A stretch of 64,000 nucleotides of DNA from Verticillium longisporum (GCA_019188255.1 JAETXT010000007.1:558001-622000); one strand, 5' to 3'; positions 1 through 13,963 are shown, counted from the first letter of the stretch. Translations and numbers: made by a program. Notes: generated by a model not told the origin, from the letters alone.

Positions 1-2
1 GC

Positions 3-2695
3 TTCAAGCGGGCGCGCGACGACCACGACTACGGAGGCCGGGCGCGAGACCATACTCGTCGCTTCCGCGTGCACTACGAAGACCACGACCGCGACAATGC
101 GCGGGCCTCGCGCATCTCATATGACGACAGGGACCGGTCGCCCTCGCGTGCCTCCAACCACAGCTACGATGGGCGCAACGGAGATCACGGCCGCGAGTCC
201 GGTCGCCCGCGCGGGCAGGATCAGGACCGTTACCCCGACAAGAGGCCCCGACAACGCAGTCGCTCACCCTACCGAGGCTCCCGCGGCTCCGGGCGAGACG
301 ATAGATATAGGAGGGATGACCAGGGCCCCACTCGCAGCGGTGACGTCTCGCGATCAGCACAGCAGCATGATCAGAATCGTCGTGACTTCAGAAATGGACT
401 CTCGTCGTTCAAACGGGCCTCAGTAGGAGATGATCCACGTGCTCCCAAAGAAGTTGCTAAACCTCTCAAAGAACATGCAAACGGCGAGGCAAACGGCAAA
501 GAGCCCCCTCAGGATGACCTTCAGGACTTTGAAGAGCCGGCAGTCATCGACGAGGAAGCCGAGATTGAGCGCCGACGTAAGCGTCGTGCTGAGCTCCTGG
601 CCAAGTCCAGTTCCGCAACACCTCTCTTGGTTCATGCCGTGCATGCTGCTGATCGCTCGACCATTTCTTCTCCAGCGTACACTCGACAGGGCACACCGTC
701 ACGAACGGATGTCGATACCCCATTATCAGGTTGGTTTCCATCTTCCATCATGATCGCTCGTGCTAATTTGACAGACATGGGTTCCCCGAGCTCCAACGCT
801 CCCCAGGATGTCCGATCACCAGCTCTTGACATATTGACCGAAACGGATCTCATCAACCGACATGCGGTCAATGACATGGACGACGATGGTCCGTCGGCTG
901 CTGACTACGATCCGACTGCTGACATGCAAGAGGATGGAAAGCGCGAAGAGTTGCGGCACGGTAACGTCGGTCTGCACGGCGAGGCCCTTGCTGAAACACA
1001 GACCGACACCACAGAACCTGAGCCTAAACAGGCAAAAGACACAAATGGCGATGATGACGACAACGACGATGACTTTGACATGTTTGCCGACGACTTTGAC
1101 GAGGAAAAATATGCCGCCCCGAAGCAGTCAGAGGCCATGGTTGTGAACCAAGACAAGGGAACACCAGGCCAAGCTCAACCAGTGGGTGGCATTCTCGACG
1201 GTGACGACAAGGAAGGATACTATAAGATCCGCATTGGCGAGGTTATGAACGGTCGGTATCAGGTTCAGTCTATGCTCGGCAAGGGCATGTTCTCAGGCGT
1301 GGCGCGCGCTGTTGACATTACGACGAAGAAGCTCGTCGCCATCAAGATCATGCGCAACAATGATGCACTACGCAAGGGCGGCTTTACCGAGATCTCCATC
1401 CTGCAGAAGCTCAATGATGCTGATCCCGAAAACCGAAAGCATATTGTCAAGTTTGAGCGACATTTCGACTTCAATGGCCATCTTTGCATGGCTTTTGAGA
1501 ACCTCAGTCTCAATTTGCGAGAAGTGCTGCGCAAGTTTGGTAACAATGTTGGCATTAACCTGGGCGCGACCAGGGCGTACGCGCACCAGATCTTTGTGGG
1601 ACTGGCTCACATGCGCAAATGCACCATCATCCACGCCGATCTGAAGCCTGACAATATCTTGGTCAACGAGAATCGAAATGTGCTCAAGATCTGTGATCTG
1701 GGAACGGGTGTTGATCGGTCAGACGCTGCCACGGCGCACAACGAGATCACGCCGTACCTCGTCAGTCGCTTCTACCGCGCCCCCGAAGTCATTCTCGGAA
1801 TGCCGTACGATTACGCCATCGACATGTGGTCCATCGGTTGCACTCTCTATGAGCTCTACACTGGCAAGATTTTGTTCACGGGTGACAGTAACAACCAGAT
1901 GCTCAAGGCCATCATGGAAGTACGTGGCAAGATCACGCCAAAGCTCTACAAGCGAGGTCAGCTCTCAGCGATGCATTTCGACGATTTAGGCAACTTCGTC
2001 AGCGTTGAGCATGACAAGGTGCTCGGCAAGGTACGTGACTCTGCTTTCTTTTTCCTGTCATCGACGGCTTGATCCTTCATCCTTTCAACCCCGTGGGGCC
2101 ACCCCCCTTGGCCGTGCTGCTATTCTTGTTCTCGCTTGCTGTAAGCGCTGGGGGCGCGGTCAGATCCTGCAGGTCGGGTGTGGAGCCGTCACTCCCGGCG
2201 TCCTTCACAACGGCCGGCGCGTGGGCTGGCGCCGGCATGTGCGATTGAAGACATCTACAAGCTTCACCTGAGGAGGCCGGCCGCGCGATGTTGGCCCTCG
2301 ATGTATGGCGTGCCCGCCTGCATGGCATCCTCCCGTTCCCACCCTGTCCGGCAGGCCTCAAGTTCAAGCCAACACGTCCAGCGGATAGGCTGGCGTTGAA
2401 TCGGAAGATGACTCTCGCGCTGTCTGAAATAGAAATATTGAAGAGCACCATGCTGACATCCCTTGTCCCACAGACTGCCGTCAGAACCCTGTCGATCGTG
2501 AAGCCCACTCCCGACCAGCGTACGCGCCTCACAACCGCAGCGGCGGGGATGAGCGATGCCGAGACCAGGGATCTCAACCACTTTATCGACCTGCTCGAAC
2601 ACTGCCTAGCGCTGAACCCGGAGAAGCGGATCAAACCCTTGGACGCCCTGAAGCACCCCTTCTTCACGGCGAGGCTCCCCCCTGCGAAGCGGTAG
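3..2695 (+). CDS. prp4: PRP4 pre-mRNA splicing kinase, 5'-partial
   Basis: Serine/threonine kinase of the PRP4 family, which phosphorylates spliceosomal proteins during activation of the spliceosome in the nucleus. The frame is open at the window edge, so the start lies upstream. Exons are 3-2030 and 2474-2695; the intron 2031-2473 (443 nt, GTACGT...CAG, branch-like GCTGAC about 20 nt before the acceptor) is long for this genome. The visible 749 residues begin with an Arg/Ser/Asp-rich tail like that of splicing factors, then acidic stretches, then the kinase from about residue 415: glycine loop GKGMFSG, lysine in VAIKIM, HADLKPDN in place of HRD, and DLG in place of DFG. Both of these substitutions are usual for PRP4. 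The second exon supplies the C-lobe ending in LNPEKRIKPLDALKHPFF. Assignment is firm; only the N-terminus is missing. Confidence 0.95.
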
Positions 2696-5600
2696 GGGAG
2701 GCGTGGCAGTAATGGAGGAGGCGAGGGCGAGGGAGGAAGATGCAACGCTGGCTGTGAATATGCGTTCCTCTGACGCCGGCTTAGACGGCGTGCCATGGTG
2801 GCCTGACTACATGGAGCGCCCCGCATCCCATCACGATATGAATTGTGATCCGGTTAGATGTCTAGGTTAGAGTTGGCACTGCTGGATCGCAGCAATAAAC
2901 TTTTTTCGAAATGACACGGCTTTAGAATGGGAAGATAGTTCAGTGATCACCCCAGTGTATCGCCTTGATTGTTGCGCGCATGGCATCCCTGCTTGCATGA
3001 GATGAAAACGCTAAGCCTCGATGGATATGAAGCTTGCACTCCGCCACAGAGCCGGCCACGATGCCGGTGGAAGGCCTATTCTATACTTCCACAGGGCGTC
3101 TGGTGCCGCCGTCCGAATGTGACGCTTTCCTGACTTGCCGATGCAGCTAGTTTGCTCGGCAGTACTAGGTTCTTCGCGACCTCTGGGGGGCCAAACAGGA
3201 CACTGACCCCTTGGAACTTTGTCCTTGCAGAGATTCAGCAGCCGCTGGGCCTGTGTGCAGGCAAGGAGACGAAGTCCATACAGACAGACCTCTGGAGTTG
3301 ACGATTCACCTCAATGAACACACCCCGTCACAGATGGAGCATGTAGTCATGAAGATCCGGGCGCCAAGGAGGCTGTGGTGGACTCTCGTGACCCCATCGT
3401 TGCACCGTTCGTGTGTGCCCAACATGGCCAGGTATCACGCCTTGAATGCAGAGGCGGCTGACGAGGTGGGACGGGCGCTTTGCAAGGGGCGAACGACGGG
3501 ATATGGCACTCACAGTAGACCGTGTGACGGCAGTCTGTACGATATCCTCACGTGGGTTTTCGTCGCGGAATGTCTTGTCGCGTTGAAGCTCAATATCAGG
3601 AAGCTTAAACTTGCTAGCATTACAGAAAAGTTCACGCTGCCACGAATGATCTGCACAATATGTTTACTTGAAACGTGATCAAGATAGTAGAACTAGTGTT
3701 AAACTGGGTTTTCAGGCTCAAACAAACATACTGTTAACGTTTACATCAACTGCTTACAGTTTACAGCGTCGGCAGCGACTGCCACCTTAGGACACACGGC
3801 GAGCCGCATACATGACCACCTCGACGCCGTGCTTGTGCGAGTCTGGCCGGAGAGGCTCAGATTCCTTCACTTTCTACTAGGAGCACACGCCCAACCCCCC
3901 TCTGCAGTTCGTCCGGCTGTACCACTCGACGGCACGTCGGTATCACAAATATGTGCGCGAGTGACGGGAATACCAGGCAGAACCGCAAGGCAGCAATCAC
4001 GTTAACGCAAATGTACCAGGCAGGAAAGATGTCTCCCAGATGGAGAGCCGCATTGTTTCGGTGCGCGAGGCGGCCCGCGTAGGTCTGCACTACATGGACA
4101 CAGCAGGCCGCGCAATCTACAGAGCGGGAAACGGGGTTGCGATGAGGCGAAATAGCCAGCAACGGGGTCACTGGCTCCGGAACAGTTCAATCCTCACTAT
4201 CGGACTGTGGTTCATCGGGCGGTGGCGATTTATGCGGCATAGGATGCATACTGATCTACAAACAACATACTATAGACGGGGTTTGGACAGACGTAATTGG
4301 GAATGGCCAGTGATGCATCTCTGAACAATAACATCCCTACCCTCATGCACACACGCGGTGATCAATAGCACGTCCTCGCCAGTGACGTAGTAGCCGTAGC
4401 CGTAGCCGTGGCACAGATAAGAGACACCTTGCAACCAGGGAGAAGGTGGAGATGACGAAAGCACAGCGTGCACGTTCAGCAGCATTCGAAACCCGCATCG
4501 GATGACTGGACATAAGGCACAGCGGAGGGGGTGAGAAAGCCATCTGTCTCAAGAAGAGAAGCTGACCCAACCCAGTGTGTTTCGCGCATCATCGGACGAG
4601 AGCGCTTGGCGGGCGCTCGGCGAAGTGACGGCGAATAGCACAACCCAGCCGAACACCCGCCCCGACTCGCTAGACGTCAGAGCGAAGATCAAGGCACACC
4701 CAAGGGGACGTTTAATTTTTTTTTTAATTTTTTTTTTTTTTTCACATCTCAGGGGCCCATGCCTGGTGATCCTCGATCGCGATGTGCAAGTTCAGGGAAG
4801 CAGCGAGGTTTAGGTAGCGCGCCCGGAGATCAGTGCGCCTGTGCTAGAGTCACCTGCCCACCCGGGCGAAGAGCGGCGTTGCGCCGGTTGCACTTGATGT
4901 CATGTCCCGGCGAGCCGGAGGGGAAGTGCCGGGCGTTTCGTTTGTGCAGGCTCTCTGGTCCGGGTGACGAGGTGTGAGTGGGTGTGCAGCCCACACAAGG
5001 CGCTCCGCGTTATTGGGATGGGCTCGGTAGTGTGAGTGGTGCTCGTGCCTCTTTCCATCGGTGTGCGAAAAACGCTGCGCCTGTGGATTCGTCGCTGTCA
5101 AATGAGCCGCCCTTCGATCACGATCGTCAACTTCAGGCAAAACTGAAGCGGGCTCATTGTTCTAGCTCGGCTCACCTGAGTTCTCGCCCGTGTCCGCAGT
5201 TGCAACGCGCAGTTGCATCACCAACCTAGGCGGCTGAGCTGGAGTAGCACTACGGGTGAGTCGGCGTGGGAGATTAAGTCCCGGTTGCGACTCCGGTTGG
5301 GACCCCCCGTATCAGGACCCAATAGTGCGGTCGATCGTGTATTGTGTCAGTGATGGTAGGCTGGCCGGGCACTGATGTGATGAAACGTGCCGCCTTGCAC
5401 CAACGAACAAACCCCCAAGGCGCCAACACATCACACCCTATTGCGCCAGCGATCCCCCGCCAGGTGCCAGTGACATGGTCACGGGATCAGCGCTCCCTGC
5501 GGATTGCTCAACGGTCGCTTCGTCGCCCGCAGGCCAGTAGGTAGACACCTCCTCGACCAACGACCGTGTGGTGCTTTGCTTGGTCTTGGGGCTGGTGGTC

Positions 5601-8600
5601 TTGCCAAGGCTCCGGCAGTGGTGTGAGCGGGTTGAGCGACCGGTCTCCCTGCCCAACTGTACCGTCGCTCCGAGACAATATCCCGCGAGAAAAGCAAAAC
5701 CCAAGGCAAAAGAAATGATGGCAGCGTGATCGCCAGGGTTTCTTCCCCATTTGACAAGGTAGTGTGACGCCTGCGTTCCATCGTAAGGCCGCACCCACAG
5801 CGTGGTATTCTCTTTCCTCGCCCTTTTGTTCGAAACCCCCAACGCGCCCAAGACGCCGTGCCATGTGGTGATGCAGCAGTAACACTGGGGGCCAGATCGA
5901 AGGGGGCAGTGGCCCGCACTATTGAATCCCTAGAACCTTCGCACCTTCGCTCGCGTCCCGCTGCAGCTCCACGTCGGTGAGCGAAGTCTGCCCATCTTGC
6001 TGATTGGGGATGGGAGGTCTCAGACCAGACCGCCAGTCGCCTCGTGCTTTCATGCCTCGTCACATCGGCTTATTTCAGGCCTCATGTTCGAAAGCGCAAA
6101 TGCGACGTGGTTCCCGGTAGAGAATTCGCCGACGGACTGGCCATCTGATGTTTTGACACTCTGGGACCAACATAGATCCAAGATGATGCTCCGTCGTGAT
6201 TTTCAGTGTGTGCAGCCTTGTTTGGACTTAACCTTGGGGCCAGGGCAGGGGCGCTAAATCGCATAAACAGACTGACGCCTCCGGCCGAAGTGTTATGTTT
6301 GAGGCGTGTTGCGGACAGGCCAACATGAGATCAAAGGGTGGACCGACGAGGACAGGGCGCTGCCAGCCCTGGCCACTTTGCAAAGGGGGGGTCGGTCAAC
6401 GGTGAAGCTTGTTCTCCTCCTTTGGACGGCGGCTGACACGTCAAAGTTCCACGATCTCGTCGATCCGGCGTACGATGGGCGTTTGAATGCTTTTTCACCC
6501 CTCCCAGCCGCCTGTGTTGAGTGCCGTCTTACGCCCGTCCAGCGGCCCAGCCTCATCGGTCTCAGGCCTCTTGATGGGGGTCTCGGACCCTTGGCTCGGA
6601 GCATCGACATGCGATGTGTCGTGCGCTGAGCTTCTGGCGCTTGCATGTCGGAGAGGTACAGTAAAAAGCAACATGCCTGTGAAAGTTGGGGTGATTTGTC
6701 TCGGTGCCCGTGCCGTCTCGGGAGCTTGTCAAGACCGTATCATGGCGCCGTAGAGGTATGGTGTGTGTGTGTCTCTCTCTCTCTCTCACTCTGTCCCGCG
6801 CCAGGCGCGCGACACCTGCACTGGGACGCCAAGCTGTCAGCGTTTGTACTTTAGCGACCTGACAAGTGAGCAGGGCAGATGAGGCATGACGACCACTCGG
6901 GACGGAGCGCCATGCCGGTTGTTGAGTGGTGGTCCAATGTCCCGCCCCAGAGAGGGTGTGTAGCGGGCAAATGAGTCTGTAACAATGTAATTTCGGCGCT
7001 GAGGCCACTTCTGTGCATACATCGACAACAGCACCCATGGGGCCGTCCGGCAGGATTCACAAGGTGTTCGTTCTATCGATTCGCAGCATGCTGGTAATGG
7101 TCGATGCGGACGGTGAGTGGCACACTTCAGGACTCTATGGGAGAGAGGGGGCGAGAAAGTGCCATTGGATGTTATCGTCTAGGATGCTCACACCGTCCTT
7201 TCGAGCATGGTCGGTTTGTGGGGGCCGAGAGTATCGGGGATGCGCCTCTGTAGCGCTGCATGACATGTTGACGTCCCAGCTGAACTGCCCGAAGAATGTC
7301 GCTGGACGCGTGCGGGCGTTTTTGGGACGGACTCCGCGCAATGTGTAATGTGAAATATGCAATGTGCATCAACACACATGGGCAAAAGCAAATGCTCCCT
7401 TGTGATACGAAGCTAGCATTAAGCTCAGGCTAGCAAGACAGTGAAATGTGCATACCGGATCGACGAGAGAGCAGACAGCGAGAGAGAGTGTGTGTGCATG
7501 TGTGTGAATAAACACGGGACAACTTGATTCGATAGATCCACCGGAGACTATCGAGCGGGCGGTGAGGCAGTTCAGGTCGCAAGTCCGGAGACTCTCGGGC
7601 CAGTCCCCGACCCGGACGTGGGGAGATGCACCAGCGAACGGCCCCAGCGAGACTCGCTTGACGCAATAGCCGGCAGTCAGAAGGTTCAGGAGAGACATGT
7701 CGGCGGCCGCTCAAGCCGCTGCGAGCATCGCGCCAGATGTCAATAGTCGGCAAGCGAAGCGGGAGCTTGGCTAGTTAGGGGCCAGCCGCGGCTTGCTTGG
7801 TAGCAGAGGCGCCTGTGCGCTGAATAGGCCCGTCTCCTTCGGTGGTGCATACAGGTGCAACTGGTGGCTGTTTGCAACGATATTAGTGACAGTTCTGGAG
7901 ATGGGCCAGACGCATGTATTTCCATCGTCAGAAGCAAGGCGCCATCAACAGCATGGTCGCCTCCATCTCGTTTCGAAGGTCTGTCCCCGCCGTACTGTAG
8001 CAGGCTGTTCGAGCTGAGACTTTTGGTATGCAAAGCATCAGCAGACGATTGAAGAGTGTCGGTCGGCCGCACCAGAAAGCGCCTTGGATGCTTCGGGCCA
8101 GATGCTTGTTGCTTGTTCGAGTTCGAGGAGGGGGGGGGTAAGGCTTGCAAGGGTTCGGGAGATTTCGACGTGTTCGAAGGAGTTGACTGGCCATGATTCA
8201 GTGGCCCTGTTGTCAAGATCAGATCTCGGCTCAGGGCGCTAGGCTGGATTCGGTCTAAATGCATATCGTTGAAATCTTGACCGCCATTCGTGGTGGTCCG
8301 AGCTTCTTCATGCCTGAAAGTCTTCGTCCTACGGCACCAACGAGGCAGCAAGTTTTGGGCACTCATTCATCGGCCTTCGAACATTCCCTCCCTTCCATGG
8401 ATTGGGAAGATCAACCCACTTTGGTCATCATGTACGATCCTTGACATCAACGCTCTGAGACATTCCAGCCCCTGCTCACGTCACGTCCTCCCAGGGGACC
8501 AAGACCCTACCCTTCCTTTCGCTGACGACCAGCACGGCACATTACACGCCCGCCTCATGGCGCGGTACATGTCCCTAACTGGGATGCTTGTCCGTCATTG

Positions 8601-10604
8601 CTCCACGGCGGCACGCACAGGCACCGCATCGCGGAGATTATCGACCGCCTGTTCTAGTCAACCTCGAGAATCTCTCAATCTCGTTCGAGCGCCCCAAAGT
8701 TACATTCCCGAGCCGAGTCGCGAAACAAACCCCATGACACACGACAACAGCAACAACAACAAGAACGAGGCCAGGCCACACCTGGGAGGCTCATTCTCCC
8801 TGTCTGGCCGTGGGGCTAGCTCGTGATCGAGTACCGGAGCCCATGTCAACATTGCACCTCGAATCTCGACTACGGCTACGGCAGCGACGGCCAATCATCC
8901 AAGATCGACGTGCACGACGGTAACGGCCAATGCGACGGGCGCACGGGGAGCACCATCATGGGCGCTCCGTCTGCAGCAAGCAGCAGCAAGCAGCAGCACA
9001 GCTCGCCCGACGCGGCCCCCATTGGCCTGGCCCGAGCACTGGCAGCAGCCCGGTGGAGCTTCTGCTCCCAATACCGTACATCGACAGCCTCACTTCTTGA
9101 GTCGAAAAGCCACACACGGCAGCGGAGTCCTGTCATCGGCCTCTCCATCTCGTCCACTGTTGTGCAACGCTGCCCTGTGCGCTGACCCGCTCGCTCCGCT
9201 CCCCATCTTCCTCTCTTTTTCTCTCTCTCCCTCTCTCCCTTTCCTTTCCTTGCCTCTTGACAAGCACAAGAAGCAGCAGAAGCAGCGATCACGGCATGGC
9301 AAGTAGCACGGACGTCCACAGGCGTGGCATGGAACATGAGTGGCCCAGCCGAGGCGGTCGGCCGTCAGCAGCCAGGGCCTTCGTCTCCCTCCTCTGACCC
9401 CACCATCTCGTCGTCACCTGGCGCTTCATGCTGTATTTGCGGGCTGCGCATCCAAGGGTGGGTACGGATGGGCGACATGACGGGCAGAACGAGACATACA
9501 GGGCTGGCCCGACTCTGCGCGCCTCAGGCACTTCTGCCTCCGCCTCGCCGCCCTGCTGCAGAAGGACAACACGCACCGCGCCTTGTCAGACGGCGCAGAC
9601 CAACCAGGGCACCCTTCCCCCCTTGGTGCTGACCCATGAGCGCTCGCCCTGGTGCCACCCTGATCATGGCTTCGCATCCTGGTATGACCAGGCACAACAC
9701 GTTGGGTGCCATCACTGGACGATCTGAAGCCTCCCTTGGCGTCCCTTGGTTTTCTGCACAGTTGTTTCTTTTTCGTTCTGCGCAAAGACCCAGAACCATC
9801 CTATCGGGCGGATGCTTGGGGTTCGCCTCACACACCGACCAACCACCGTCATTTCTCTTGACGCCCAGAGTGCACCATCAGGCCGACCTCACGACCACAT
9901 GGGAGACGCAATGTGAGCCAACGACGCCTCCCTCGCAGCGCAGCTTGCCACTGCACACTTGTGACTCCGCAGTAGACGCGCCGCGTAGGCTGCATCAACG
10001 GAATGGGTATTTCGGCCTATGAACTGTGGTCGAGGCTACTAACCTGGATCGACCAAGTGATGGACAGGCAAGCAGAGAAGGAAAATCGGGAGGCCGGCGC
10101 CTCTATCGTAGCATAATGCAGGCGTCGTCCCATCCTTGACAGGCCGAAACGGCAACGATTTGATGTGACACAGACTCTCGGCCAGGACTGATGGCGAGAC
10201 GTTTGCAGCGAAACGACAGGCAAAAAGACCGGGGCTGCTTTGCGTCCGAAGTGGAATTCGCTGCGAACATGAACACCCTTTGCTACCTTCCGACAAGTCT
10301 GGGACGCTGGAAGGAGGTCTCAGTGAAGTTTTTGACGGCACGCTGTTTTCATGCAAACAGCCCGCCGAGTGCCACGAGGTTTCCTCCGCCAGCCTAGCTG
10401 GGTCAGGTTGCTTGTGATCAGCCGACGACAATGAGAAGTAACACCACACAACAGTCGAGGAGCAGCCCATTTTCACCCCGAGTGTTTTGTTTGAGTCACC
10501 GAAAAGCAAAGCGCCGGGCCTCCCTCGGTAGCCGTTGCCATCACGATGACTAGGCGTAGCTTACGGGATAACAAAGCGTCCTTTTTTGAGGCCATCACGC
10601 GACC

Positions 10605-10639
<35 letters not shown>

Positions 10640-11657
10640 TGCTTGCTTGCCGGTTTGAGGACATGCCCAAGTCGCCATCATCAAATGCCACAATCCTGGA
10701 TGACCCCAGGCTGTCCCCCGGTGTCTCTCAAAGCCGCCGATTTACACCGGACGAGGATCTGACCGATACCGCGACAGGCCACGGGACCTTTCCAACCATG
10801 ACGATGATGATGTTGAAGGGATGGTTTCGAAGTCGCCCCAACTACCTGGATCAACAAGGGGAGGGGAGAGCGAGGGAGGTGTCTGTGCACTGTCCATCGT
10901 CCCGCCTCTGTCAAACCCGTCCTCGCCTCGCTTTCGACGACAGCGAGGCCAGCTCCCGCCACTGCCTGCACGTACCAAGACGCCCCGCGGCAGCCATTCT
11001 CTCGCCCTCTGCCTCGCGCTCTCTCGCCTGTCCGAGTCATCAGCAACAGCATCAGTATCCTGGGTGAGCTGATCCCCATCTTTCGTGGCTGGCTTCAGAG
11101 AGGATGTGGCAGAGCGACCGTCGCGTTACAAGCCCAGGAAACGAATGACAGCACTTTTCGCCGCACACGCCCCCCCCCCTTCCCCCCCTCCAAAACGAAT
11201 GTGGGCCAGTCATAATGTCGCGCTCATCTACGAACTGCCCAAGCTCGTATATTTGCAGCAGAGCGTAGCGTCAGGGTGGATACCTGACGTCTCCAAGGAG
11301 CCCATCTGTTGGTCGGTGTGTCTTCTGCCCTCCAGACGCACACCCAGCCCCCCAGCTCTCTGGTGAGCACACCCCTCCCCTCCTTCATTCTGCTAGGGGG
11401 AACTCTATCTGACCAATGCGTTCGCCTTCTTGTGACCCACTCCTCCGCCGCTGGACGGATCGAAACAAGAATAGCAGGCTCCAGGATGAGTGGACCGACC
11501 GCTCAGACACCGCGGCCGCCATCCATGTCACTAACATTGCGGCGCCGGACCCACGACCCACGACCCACGACCAAGGCGACCGGGGTCTTCCTTCGAAAAT
11601 GAAGACAAGTGGTCTGTGTGTGGAAAGTGAGAGATGCCTGTGCTTGCTTGGCCGATG
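2696..11657. other. Nine-kb region without recognisable genes
   Basis: Between PRP4 and the Ran1-like kinase no open frame shows a known domain, conserved motif or convincing exon structure. The longest ATG-started frames (for example 7740-8366 on the minus strand) are low-complexity. The region holds two T-runs separated by AA at 4711-4742, a GTAGCC hexamer repeat near 4390-4408, a GT/CT microsatellite near 6762-6788, a CT-rich tract near 9205-9250, a G-run near 8129 and a 31-bp A-run at 10606-10636. It could hold promoter elements or non-coding transcripts for the downstream kinase, but nothing in the sequence proves that. Confidence 0.6.
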
Positions 11658-12301
11658 GTGCTTGGGAAGCCTCGCGGCCCACCAACCCACGTAACACACT
11701 CACTCACTTGCACGCACACAGGCACCCACCCCTGCTCACACGGGCAGCACGGAGTACGTACTGGCCCCCTGGTTTCCCTCTCGTTCGCTCGTTCGCTCAT
11801 CGAGAGAGACGATATCAACCTTCGCATCCCACCCCGTCATCAGCGGTGAACTTCTTTTGGAACCTCATCCACCACCCTTTCTCACCTGTCCCTTCGGTCA
11901 ACTTTCCTCATCTCTGTCACGAACCATCTCCCTGGACCAGGACTTGGACACCAACGACTCTTCGACCTCTAACACAACAACATCGACTCGTCCTCTGCGC
12001 CCCTCACGCCATCATCACTCCCCATCCCGCTGTCTGTTGACTCGTTTACTCGACGTCAACGATAACCACCCACAAGGAAATCCAAGGACTCTCTCTCCCG
12101 TGGACTGTTGCTTTTGGTTTCTGTTCCTCTCCATCCATCCCCAAGGACCCACAGGATTCCCGTTGCTGCTTTTCCTTTTTCTTCTCTGTCAGGACTTTTT
12201 CCCTCGAAGAAGTTCCCACCACCGACATAGTGCTCCAGAGAAAGGAATAATCGCCCCATTTGGACTTCCAGGATCTACTGCCCCCTCACAAATCGCATAA
12301 C
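11658..12301 (+). promoter_or_regulatory. Probable long ATG-free 5' leader of the Ran1-like kinase gene
   Basis: The 644 nt before the kinase start codon contain no ATG on the plus strand, whereas ATG is frequent upstream of 11657. The stretch is rich in pyrimidines and CA. By chance about nine or ten ATGs would be expected at this base composition. This is what a long 5' untranslated region looks like when upstream start codons are selected against, and it suggests that transcription starts not far downstream of 11657. Confidence 0.55.
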
Positions 12302-13963
12302 ATGCAGCATGTACCAGCACACGGATACCCAACCCCTCCCGCCTCGCCGGTGTACGAAGACCATCACAGCAACAAGTGCGGCCTGCAACAACCCATCACG
12401 ACAGCACCACACTGCCAAGCACGCTACATCCCGTTGACCCCGGAGGCTCGGTTGGGAAGGTATCTCGAAGGCAAGCTCCAGCTGACGACCATCCTGGGTA
12501 CTGGCGCCTACGGCGTGGTCTACTCGGCCGTCGATGTCAAAACGGGCATCAAGTACGCCGTCAAGTGCCTCAGCAAGTTCAACCAGGACGGAACACCCTT
12601 GGACAGGCGACAGGTTGCGTTTCAGAACCGGGAGATCCGCCTCCACTACCTCGCCTCGGCACATCCCAACGTTGTCTCCATGCTGAAGATTGTCGACGAC
12701 CCAGACTGCATCTATGTGATCTTGGACTACTGCCCGGAAGGAGACCTGTTCTATAACATTACAGAGCGCGGCCAATACGTTGGAAAGGATGCACTCGCCA
12801 AGAGCGTATTCCTGCAAATCTTGGATGCCGTCGAGCACTGCCATGCTCTTGGAATCTACCACCGGGACCTGAAGCCTGAGAACATTCTTGTGTCGAACCA
12901 TGGAGAGACCGTGAAGCTCGCAGATTTCGGCCTGGCGACCGCCTCGGAGCGATCCGAAGATTATGGCTGCGGTTCGACCTTCTACATGAGCCCAGGTAGG
13001 CTAACCTTCCCTTCCTCGGCCGACGTTGCCGTGCCTTCTCTTCTTTTCCTTCCTTCCCCAGCACCACTAACGTTTCTTCTCCCTCTTGTTAGAATGCCTG
13101 GACCACTCTGCCCGGAGACCCTACTACTTCTGCGCCCCCAATGATGTCTGGAGCCTTGGCGTGATTCTGGTCAACCTGACCTGTGGACGCAACCCATGGA
13201 AACAGGCCTCCTTTGAGGATTCCACCTACCGGGCCTTCACCCGTAACCAGGAGTTCCTCAAGTCCATCTTGCCCGTTTCGGACGACCTGAACGACATCCT
13301 TGGCAGGATTTTCACCCGCGAGCCTGAGCAGAGGATCACCGTCACCGAGCTGCGCGCCCGGATTCAGGCCTGCTCGGTCTTGACCATTCCCGCTGTCGCC
13401 CCAGTGACTCTGCACGTCCCCGAGGTTTCCCCGTGGCCACGCCAGAGTTCATCCACCACCCCATTGAATACGTTGATTGTGAGGAGGCCATCGTCATAGA
13501 TGACGATTACGACATGACCCTCTCCCCCGCCTCTTCTTCCTCTGACGAGGGATCCATCTGCTCTGACGATGACGGTTCGCTCACCTCGAGCTGCTCGACT
13601 ATCGATGACCTGGACGAAGACTTCCTTCAGGAGCAGCAGCAACAGCAACAGGAGACGCACGAGTGCCCAGCGCCCCATGCGTACGAACCAGAGGAGCCCC
13701 CGGCGCCGTCCTTCTTCCCCACACAGGAATTTGTGCCTCAACACTACACCGGTCCCATGCCCCAAGTCTCCATGCCCCAGGTCCCGATGCCCCACCATGC
13801 ACACCAGATGCAGTACCAGGCAGCATGTGCGGCACCGCCTCCCAAGCCCTATTTCCCCTTTTGGTGGGACATGATCAAGTATGTGCAGCAGGCGCCGGCG
13901 ATCCACCCGCACGTGCCTTTCCACCACCAGGTTCCTCTCTTTGCTCCTCAGGGATGCTACTAG
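12302..13963 (+). CDS. Ran1/Pat1-like serine/threonine protein kinase (one frameshift)
   Basis: Protein kinase resembling fission yeast Ran1/Pat1 and budding yeast Sks1/Vhs1, a family that links nutrient state to growth or development. Exons are 12302-12995 and 13093-13963; the intron 12996-13092 has GTAGG...TAG and a CTAAC branch. The start ATG is at 12302; the frame further upstream has only a TTG. Motifs: [33 protein letters not shown], then the C-lobe in exon 2. The tail is acidic and Ser-rich, then poly-Gln and Pro/Met-rich, ending at 13963. The two halves of exon 2 lie in different frames; one extra C in the CCCC at 13429-13432 joins them and gives 521 residues. Neighbour MSM1 is convergent. 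A homopolymer sequencing error is the likeliest explanation of the break. Confidence 0.87.

Noticed and set aside
3211..3678. 155-codon plus-strand frame
   Set aside because: No motif, unremarkable composition, no start-context or splice evidence; long enough to arise by chance.
7740..8366. 208-codon ATG-started minus-strand frame
   Set aside because: Low-complexity Ser/Pro/His content crossing a homopolymer run, with no homology I can name.
10606..10636. 31-bp A-run as a retroposon tail
   Set aside because: No target-site duplication and no reverse-transcriptase or SINE-like sequence upstream; probably a simple homopolymer.
13418..13445. Tiny intron to explain the frame change in the Ran1-like gene
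   Set aside because: Only about 20 nt lie between possible GT and AG, too short for splicing; one missing C explains the change better.
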